DNA of 64,000 nucleotides from Pseudomonas sp. GD04019 (GTDB taxonomy: Bacteria; Pseudomonadota; Gammaproteobacteria; Pseudomonadales; Pseudomonadaceae), in assembly GCF_029837695.1 (NCBI RefSeq), contig NZ_JAOEEA010000006.1, positions 242,563 through 306,562 of the forward strand, given 5' to 3'. The stretch's first letter is position 1, and each line of letters starts with the position of its first letter. This document shows, piece after piece, positions 58,617-64,000 of this stretch. The notes beneath the pieces are model-generated. The model saw only the letters and a list, made by a program, of their open reading frames with translations, did not search any database and was not told the DNA's origin. The position numbers and the translations under genes were made by a program.

Positions 58617-59498
58617 ATGCAATTGCTTCCCTGGTCCCATCCCACTTCTGCCGGCTTCACCCTCACCGGCTGGCACAGCGCGCCGTCTGGCAAGCCGTTG
58701 CTGCACTTCCTGCATGGCAATGGCTTCTGCGGGCGCACCTACGAGCCGATGCTAGCCGACCTGGCCGAACACTTCGACCTGTGGCTGTGCGATGTGCAGG
58801 GCCATGGCGACACCGAGCACGGTGGCCGCTTCCATGGCTGGAACCGCAGCGCCGAGCTGGCGGTGGAGGCTTTCGAGGCCGGCCGTGGGATCTTCGGCGA
58901 GGTGCCGCGCTTCGCCCTCGGCCATAGCTTCGGCGGGGTGCTGACCAGCCTGATCCTGGCGCGCCATCCGCAGCTGTTCCAGCGTGCCGCGCTGCTCGAC
59001 CCGGTGTTGTTCAGCAAGGCGATGATGGGCGTGATGGCGCTGTCCGAGCTGGTCGGCCTGCACCGGCGCAATGTCATGGCGCAGAAGTCGGCGGCGCGCC
59101 GTCGCCACTGGCCGGACCGCGCCAATGCCTTCGCCCTGCTGCAGGGCCGCGGCATCTTCCGCGGCTGGACCGACCCGGCGCTGCAGGCCTATGTCGATCA
59201 TGCGCTGAAGGAGGCGGTGGAGGGCGGCGTGGAGTTGAAATGCCGGCCGAGCCGCGAAGTGGATATCTTCAGCTCCTTCCCCAAGCGCCTGTGGCCGTCG
59301 CTCGGCAAGATCGGCACGCCGACCCTGCTGCTGTACGGCAGCAGGACCTATCCCTTCGTCGGCCAGTCGGCCAAGCGGCTCAGCGGACTGAATCCGGCGG
59401 TGAGCATCGCCGAGGTGCCTGGCGGGCACTGCTTCATGCAGGAGCATCCCGCCGATACCGCCGCCCGGGTGCTGGCCTTCCTGCAGTCCGAGGCCTGA
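58617..59498 (+). CDS. Alpha/beta hydrolase
   Basis: A 293-residue hydrolase: LHFLHGNGFCGRTYEPM near 29-45, elbow GHSFGG (102-107, Ser104), a candidate acid in the LLLYGSRTYPF region, and His in VPGGHCFMQEHP. No signal peptide. It is followed after one base by a small conserved gene, suggesting one transcript. It shares little outside the catalytic motifs with the preceding hydrolase, so it is not a recent duplicate. Confidence 0.88.
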   Translation: MQLLPWSHPTSAGFTLTGWHSAPSGKPLLHFLHGNGFCGRTYEPMLADLAEHFDLWLCDVQGHGDTEHGGRFHGWNRSAELAVEAFEAGRGIFGEVPRFALGHSFGGVLTSLILARHPQLFQRAALLDPVLFSKAMMGVMALSELVGLHRRNVMAQKSAARRRHWPDRANAFALLQGRGIFRGWTDPALQAYVDHALKEAVEGGVELKCRPSREVDIFSSFPKRLWPSLGKIGTPTLLLYGSRTYPFVGQSAKRLSGLNPAVSIAEVPGGHCFMQEHPADTAARVLAFLQSEA

Positions 59499-59499
59499 G

Positions 59500-59886
59500 A
59501 TGGGCGCCAGCCGCGAGGATGTGTGGCTGTCGCTGTCGGAGCTGTGGCTGGACAACCAGCTGGACGAACACGACCACCGCCATATCGCCGACGTGCTGCA
59601 CGCCAGCGACCTGCCGCTGGCCGAGCTGCAGGCCATCTACCTGCAGGAAGTCGCGCCGCTGCTGTGGGGCAACCACTGGGTCACGGCGGGTGTCTGGAGC
59701 GGCTTCGATCCGGTGTGGCTGAGCGCCGGTTGCCGCAGGAATCAGCAACGGCGCAACCGCCGCTGGCATCGCTGGCGCTGCCGCCTGTTGCGCAAGCCGA
59801 TGACCTACGCGGCCGAGCCGGAGTGGCAGCAGGTGCTGCTGTGCCTGCGGGAGCTGCAGGGCGAGGCTCAGTCGACCCGGCGCTGA
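59500..59886 (+). CDS. Conserved hypothetical protein (DUF7079-like)
   Basis: A 128-residue soluble protein beginning ASREDVWLSLSELWLDNQLDE, with EIAPLLW-like EVAPLLWGNHWVTAGVWSGFD in the middle and an Arg/Trp-rich segment (RRNRRWHRWRCRLLRKP). The pattern resembles DUF7079, recalled from memory. Its end overlaps the convergent DUF3301 gene by 19 bp. No function is known to me. Confidence 0.7.
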   Translation: MGASREDVWLSLSELWLDNQLDEHDHRHIADVLHASDLPLAELQAIYLQEVAPLLWGNHWVTAGVWSGFDPVWLSAGCRRNQQRRNRRWHRWRCRLLRKPMTYAAEPEWQQVLLCLRELQGEAQSTRR

Positions 59887-60272
59887 TCGTCCGGACGCGG
59901 GTGGCTGCGCCGCCAGTCGTCGAGCTGGATCACCTTGTCGTCCAGCGGGGGCGGGGCCTGAAACGGATGTGCCTGCAGCTCGATACCGCCGAACTGGCGG
60001 CCATACATGCTGATGCTGCCGGTCAGGCGCTGTTCGCCGGTGACGGTGAACTCGAAATCGTAGATGCGCGCCACCCGGCGCTGGCCGCGGGCATCGCGGA
60101 CCAGGGCCAGGCGACGGAAGGCGACGTTGCCGTCGAGCAGCTCGATATCCAGCTTGGCGCAGTGCTGCTTGGCCAGGGCCAGCGCGCGCTCGCGAATGCC
60201 ATGGCCGCGCCACAACCAGGCGCAGGCGGTAGCGAACAGCATCAGCAACAGCACATCCAGCAGATCGATCAT
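59868..60272 (-). CDS. DUF3301 small membrane-anchored protein
   Basis: A 134-residue protein: one N-terminal membrane helix (MIDLLDVLLLMLFATACAWL) and a soluble part with AKQHCAKLDIELLDGNVAFRRL and GRRVARIYDFEFTVTG-type strands (here QRRVARIYDFEFTVTGEQR), matching DUF3301. ATG at 60272 starts directly at the helix; an earlier ATG at 60290 would add six residues. Confidence 0.85.
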   Translation of the reverse strand: MIDLLDVLLLMLFATACAWLWRGHGIRERALALAKQHCAKLDIELLDGNVAFRRLALVRDARGQRRVARIYDFEFTVTGEQRLTGSISMYGRQFGGIELQAHPFQAPPPLDDKVIQLDDWRRSHPRPDDQRRVD

Positions 60273-60399
60273 GGGGGCTCCGGCAGTCACAGGCCCAAGC
60301 TTAACCGATCCGTGACGCCGCGCTCAGCCCGCGCTTGAGCCGGCCGAGCTTCTTGGATAGGGTCGCGCCAACGCTTCATCATCGAGAAAAGGACTTTCC

Positions 60400-60930
60400 A
60401 TGCATTGCCCCGCCTGCCGCGACTCGCAACTCAAACCGACCAAGCTCGACGACGGCCTGCTGGCCCACGGCTGCGAGCAGTGCTCCGGCGCCCTGGTGGC
60501 GCTGCTGTACTACCGCGACTGGGCCGAGCGTACCCCGCACAACGAGGCGGAGGGCGAGCTGCAGGCCGAGCCGGCGAGCGAAACGCCGCAGGCGCTGACC
60601 TGCCCGAAGTGCGCCAAGCTGATGAGCAAGTTCCAGATCAGCGGCACCCGCGGCAATCGCCTGGACCTGTGCACCTCCTGCGACGAGGCCTGGCTGGATG
60701 GCGGCGAGTGGCAGCTGCTGAAGGCCCTGGAGCTGAGCCGCAAGATGCCGGCGATCTTCAGCGAGGCCTGGCAGCGCCGGGTGCGCCAGGAAAGCGCCGA
60801 ACAAGCCCGCCGCGAACGTTTCACCCGCCTGGCCGGCGCCGAGGCCGTGGCCCGTGCCGACGAGGTCCGTGCCTGGCTCAAGGACCATCCGCAGCGCCGC
60901 GAGCTGCTGCATTACATCGGTCACGAGTGA
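60400..60930 (+). CDS. Zinc-ribbon (TFIIB-type) protein
   Basis: A 176-residue protein with two zinc ribbons: Cys3/Cys6 with Cys25/Cys28, and Cys68/Cys71 with Cys91/Cys94 (the latter followed by EAWLDGGEW, the zf-TFIIB signature). The C-terminal third is helical and charged. It lies 8 bp before the next membrane-anchored gene. Role unknown; such ribbons mediate protein or nucleic-acid contacts. Confidence 0.85.
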   Translation: MHCPACRDSQLKPTKLDDGLLAHGCEQCSGALVALLYYRDWAERTPHNEAEGELQAEPASETPQALTCPKCAKLMSKFQISGTRGNRLDLCTSCDEAWLDGGEWQLLKALELSRKMPAIFSEAWQRRVRQESAEQARRERFTRLAGAEAVARADEVRAWLKDHPQRRELLHYIGHE

Positions 60931-60938
60931 GGTTGGCG

Positions 60939-62180
60939 ATGAAGAAGTGGCAGAAGATCCTGCTCGGCATCGTGCTGGTGCTGGGTGCGGGCGCCTGGTT
61001 GTGGTGGCAGGACGAACCGCTGAATCCGCAGGCCAAGGCCTGGCTGGATGAACCGGCGGCCCCCGCCGACAGCGCGGCCTACTACCAGCTGCTGGGCCTG
61101 GATGCGCCCGTCGGCCAGGACCCGCAGACGGTCGGTCGGCAGCTGGTGCAGGCGCATCGGCATTGGCGCGCCGAGCATGGTCCATACGATCAGATGGTTT
61201 CTGCTGGCGGCGAGCGCATCGAGTTGCCTGGCAAGGAACTCTGCGCCCTCGGCGAAGCGGGCTGCCTGGAGCAGCTGCGTCAGGATCGCGCGGCGCTGGC
61301 CGAGCTGCTGAATCGTCACGGCGAGTTGTTGCGGCGTTACGAGCGCCTGCTGGCGCTGAATGACTACCGCACCCTGAGCCAGCCGAGCATGGACGAGCCG
61401 CTGGCCAACTTCACCACCCTGGACCGCGCCAACCGGTTGCGTGGCGCCCAGGCCCTGGCGCTGGCCCTGGACGAGCGCGGCGACGAGGCATTGGCCATCC
61501 TGCAGCAGGACGTGCGCCAGCTGCGCGCATGGCTGGCGAGGGCCGACAATCTGATCCTCAAGATGATGCTGGTGAATCAGCTGGGCCGCGACCTGGACAC
61601 CATCGCCGCGCTACAGCATGCCGGTCTGGTGTCGGCGCCAGCTGCCCAGGCGCCGCTGAGCGAGGCCGAGCGTTCGCTGGAGGCGCCCATGCAGCGCGAG
61701 TTCGCCCTGGTGGGCTCCGGGCTGCTGACTCTGGTGGACAGCCCGGAGACTGCGGCTGCACCCAAATGGCGGCTGCTCTTGATGTACAAGCCGCATATGA
61801 CGGTCAACGACATGCTGTCGGATTACCAGCAAGTGGCTGCCAATTCGCGGCTGGATACTGCGGCCTTCGTCCGCACGGTGAGAGTGCCGTCGCGCAGCGC
61901 GCCGAGCCTTTGGCGTCGGGCGCGCAATCCAGTGGGCACGATACTCGGCAGTGTCGCCATGCCCGACTTCAACAAATACCTGGCGCGCCTGCACGACCTT
62001 GATGCCAAGCTGGCCTTGTTCAACGCCCTCGGCCAGGCGGTACCGGAGGCAGATAATCCCTACCGACCCGGCCAGCGCGCGAAGTGGGACGCCAAGCGCC
62101 AGGCATACTGCTTCACCGGCCCGCTGAAGGACGAGCGGGGCGTGCGCTGCCTGCCCTGGCCTGCGCCGCCCTCGCAATAG
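60939..62180 (+). CDS. Membrane-anchored hypothetical protein
   Basis: A 413-residue protein with an N-terminal membrane helix (KILLGIVLVLGAGAWLWW, about 5-22) and an exported helical region rich in Leu, Ala, Arg and Asp; YYQLLGLDAP, GKELCALGEAGCLEQL and a C-terminal YCFTGPL with few cysteines. ATG at 60939 puts the helix at the N-terminus. It is probably co-transcribed with the zinc-ribbon gene. I do not recognise the family. Confidence 0.75.
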   Translation: MKKWQKILLGIVLVLGAGAWLWWQDEPLNPQAKAWLDEPAAPADSAAYYQLLGLDAPVGQDPQTVGRQLVQAHRHWRAEHGPYDQMVSAGGERIELPGKELCALGEAGCLEQLRQDRAALAELLNRHGELLRRYERLLALNDYRTLSQPSMDEPLANFTTLDRANRLRGAQALALALDERGDEALAILQQDVRQLRAWLARADNLILKMMLVNQLGRDLDTIAALQHAGLVSAPAAQAPLSEAERSLEAPMQREFALVGSGLLTLVDSPETAAAPKWRLLLMYKPHMTVNDMLSDYQQVAANSRLDTAAFVRTVRVPSRSAPSLWRRARNPVGTILGSVAMPDFNKYLARLHDLDAKLALFNALGQAVPEADNPYRPGQRAKWDAKRQAYCFTGPLKDERGVRCLPWPAPPSQ

Positions 62181-62242
62181 CGGCTATGCTTGCACCCGGG
62201 GCGCGCTGGCGCCCCTTCCTTTGCCGAAACGGATAGCCGTCC

Positions 62243-62605
62243 TTGCCGTCGACCCGCCACCTACAGAGCATCGCGCGCCTGGCCCTGCTGGCCATGTTTC
62301 TGCTGCTGGCCGCGCCGCTGTTCTCGCAGAGCCTGGCCGCGGCCGCCGCGCCCGCCTGGCTGAGCGAGATGGCCTGCGGCGAGGGCGGGCATGACCAGCT
62401 GCCACACGACGCACCGCCCTGGGCCCAGTGCGGCTATTGCACCCTGCTGCTGACCAGCCCGGCGCTGACCGGTCTGCTGCATGGCCTGCAGGGGGCCACG
62501 GTGTTCGCGGCCGTCGCTCCGCTGCCAGCCCTATCCAGCGTCCTGCAGCAGTCCGTTACCCCGCACGACGCGCCGCCACGGGCGCCCCCGCACGCCTTCG
62601 CCTGA
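62243..62605 (+). CDS. DUF2946 small exported/membrane protein
   Basis: A 120-residue protein with an N-terminal hydrophobic segment (LALLAMFLLLAAPLFSQ) and the DUF2946 pattern of a Cys-rich CGEGG...H...CGYCTLLLTSP motif. It starts with TTG at 62243, since TAG at 62234-62236 blocks extension; ATG at 62294 is an alternative inside the hydrophobic segment. DUF2946 genes often accompany copper or TonB-linked metal uptake genes, and here a PepSY membrane protein follows. Confidence 0.75.
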   Translation: MPSTRHLQSIARLALLAMFLLLAAPLFSQSLAAAAAPAWLSEMACGEGGHDQLPHDAPPWAQCGYCTLLLTSPALTGLLHGLQGATVFAAVAPLPALSSVLQQSVTPHDAPPRAPPHAFA

Positions 62606-62662
62606 TCGTTTACCGACAGGGGCCGCAGAGCCCTTCGATTCGACCATAGCGGAGCATCCCTC

Positions 62663-64000
62663 GTGAGCAAGCCCAAGGTTTCCTTCTACAACCTGGCCTG
62701 GCGCTGGCACTTCTACGCCGGCCTGTTCGTCATTCCCTTCATGATCCTGCTGGCGCTGACCGGCATCGTCTATCTGTTCAAGCCGCAGCTGGACCAGCTG
62801 ATGTACGCCGAGCTGCTCCAGGTGCAGCCTGCTGGCACCCCGCTGTCCGCCGACCAGCAGCTGGCGCGCCTGCAGCAGGCGCTGCCCCAGGCCCAGGTCA
62901 GCCAGTACCTGCCGCCGGCATCCGCCGAGAGCAGCGCGCAGTTCGTCGCCCAGCTCGACGGGCGCAAGACCAACCTGTTCCTCGACCCCTACAGCGGCGC
63001 GCTGCTTGGCCAGCAGGACGCGGAGAAAAACCTGCAGGCCATCGCCCGCGCCCTGCACGGCGAGCTGCTGATCGGCCCGCTCGGCGACCGCCTGATCGAG
63101 CTGGCGGCCGGCTGGGGCATCGTCCTGGTGGTGTCCGGCCTGTACCTCTGGTGGCCGCGCGGACAGGGCGGCGCCGGTGTGCTGTGGCCGCGCCTGTCGG
63201 CGCGCGGGCGCCTGCTGTGGCGCGACCTGCATGCGGTGACCGGGTTCTGGGGCAGCGCCGTGCTGCTGTTCATGCTGCTCACCGGCATGACCTGGACCGG
63301 CTTCTGGGGCGCGCAGTTCGCCGGTGCCTGGAACCACTTCCCGGCGGCCATGTGGGATGCGGTGCCGCAGTCCGACCTGCAGGCGCGCAGCCTCAATACG
63401 GCGGCCGACCAGACTGTGGCCTGGGCGGTGGAAAATACCCCGCTGCCGCAGTCAGACCCGCATGCCGCGCACAACGGCCATGCTCCGGCCGCCGCGCCGG
63501 CCGCGGCCGCGCGCATTGGTCTGCAGAAGGTGGTCGACACCGCCAGCCGCCTCGCCGTGCAGCCGGGCTACAGCGTGACCTTCCCGGCGGACGACAAGGG
63601 CGTGTTCACCGTCGCCATCTTCGCCAACGACCCGCGCAACGACGCCACCCTGCACCTGGACCAGTACAGCGGCAAGGTCCTGGCCGATCTGCGCTGGGCC
63701 GACTACGGCCTGGTGGCGCGAGCGGTGGAAAGCGGCGCGATGCTGCACGAGGGCAAGATGTTCGGCCTGGCCAACCAGTTGCTGATGCTCGCCGTGTGCC
63801 TGCTGATTCTGCTCGGCTCGATCAGTGGCCTGGTGATGTGGTGGAAGCGTCGGCCCCAGGGTCGCATCGGCGTGCCGCCACTGCGTCACGACCTGCCGTT
63901 GTGGAAGGGCGGGGTGGCGATCATGTTCGGCCTCGGCCTGCTGTTCCCCCTGGTGGGGGCGTCGCTGCTGTTGGCGCTGCTGCTGGACTGGCTCGGCCAG
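62663..64000 (+). CDS. PepSY-associated transmembrane protein (partial, runs off the end)
   Basis: At least 446 residues from GTG 62663 with no stop before the window ends. An N-terminal membrane helix follows FYNLAWRWHFYAGLF, then a PepSY-type exported part (VDTASRL and KGVFTVAIFANDP regions), the motif WGIVLVVSGLYLWWPR and further helices with WRDLHAVTGFWGS (conserved His). A Pro/Ala/His-rich insert (DPHAAHNGHAPAAAPAAAA) lies near residue 270. This family includes iron-uptake-linked membrane oxidoreductases often near siderophore receptors. GTG fits a start because AGGAG-like GGAGCATCCC precedes it. Confidence 0.88.
   Translation, partial: MSKPKVSFYNLAWRWHFYAGLFVIPFMILLALTGIVYLFKPQLDQLMYAELLQVQPAGTPLSADQQLARLQQALPQAQVSQYLPPASAESSAQFVAQLDGRKTNLFLDPYSGALLGQQDAEKNLQAIARALHGELLIGPLGDRLIELAAGWGIVLVVSGLYLWWPRGQGGAGVLWPRLSARGRLLWRDLHAVTGFWGSAVLLFMLLTGMTWTGFWGAQFAGAWNHFPAAMWDAVPQSDLQARSLNTAADQTVAWAVENTPLPQSDPHAAHNGHAPAAAPAAAARIGLQKVVDTASRLAVQPGYSVTFPADDKGVFTVAIFANDPRNDATLHLDQYSGKVLADLRWADYGLVARAVESGAMLHEGKMFGLANQLLMLAVCLLILLGSISGLVMWWKRRPQGRIGVPPLRHDLPLWKGGVAIMFGLGLLFPLVGASLLLALLLDWLGQ

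Overview
The window is a chromosomal segment from a gammaproteobacterium of the genus Pseudomonas or a very close relative. The evidence is high-GC coding, the gene order rnpA-yidD-yidC-mnmE // mnmG-rsmG-parA-parB-atpIBEFHAGDC-glmU-glmR-glmS typical of the pseudomonad origin region, an Asp-type ATP synthase c subunit, and a type VI secretion (T6SS) cluster in the gene order of the P. aeruginosa HSI-II (H2) system. No rRNA, tRNA, CRISPR array or transposase gene was seen. The gene content past glmS does not match P. aeruginosa, so another Pseudomonas species is likely.

Region 1 (1-19.55 kb) is core origin-proximal housekeeping on the + strand: membrane protein insertion (YidD, YidC), tRNA wobble-uridine modification (MnmE, MnmG), 16S rRNA methylation (RsmG), chromosome segregation (ParA, ParB), the whole F1Fo ATP synthase operon, and amino-sugar/UDP-GlcNAc synthesis (GlmU, GlmS, with a DeoR-type regulator between them). 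Perfect DnaA boxes are scattered through the first 15.5 kb. The 390-bp mnmE-mnmG gap holds several near-consensus boxes beside an AT-rich tract, a candidate origin or DnaA-controlled region. Intercistronic hairpins and a 135-bp repeat lie inside the atp operon.

Region 2 (19.55-45.8 kb) starts at the Tn7 attachment region of glmS with a small frameshifted gene. It is then a long minus-strand T6SS locus. Transcription runs from about 46.0 kb down to 19.8 kb: tssA-B-C-(repeat)-E, an inserted PAAR / lipase-like / small membrane protein module, tssF-G-clpV-sfa-orfX-fha-tssJ-K-L-M-stp-stk, then vgrG and a VgrG-linked M23-peptidase-like effector candidate with two SH3-like units inside the peptidase fold. 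There is no hcp gene here, so the tube protein must be encoded elsewhere.

Region 3 (46-64 kb) is mixed accessory and conserved-hypothetical content: a DUF3617 protein, a LemA/DUF2207 pair, an isolated parS site far from parAB, a COG0523 metallochaperone GTPase, and two tandem secreted medium-chain-length PHA depolymerase paralogues next to a DUF1302/DUF1329 pair. A TetR regulator, two alpha/beta hydrolases, several small conserved proteins, a DUF2946 protein and the start of a PepSY-type membrane protein running off the end follow.

Notable extra structure: two copies of a repeat whose arms differ in sequence but stay self-complementary (covariation); a 265-bp terminal-inverted-repeat element fitted exactly between tssC and tssE; a G/C-rich hairpin repeat inserted in frame in vgrG; and two small genes broken by single-base frameshifts.
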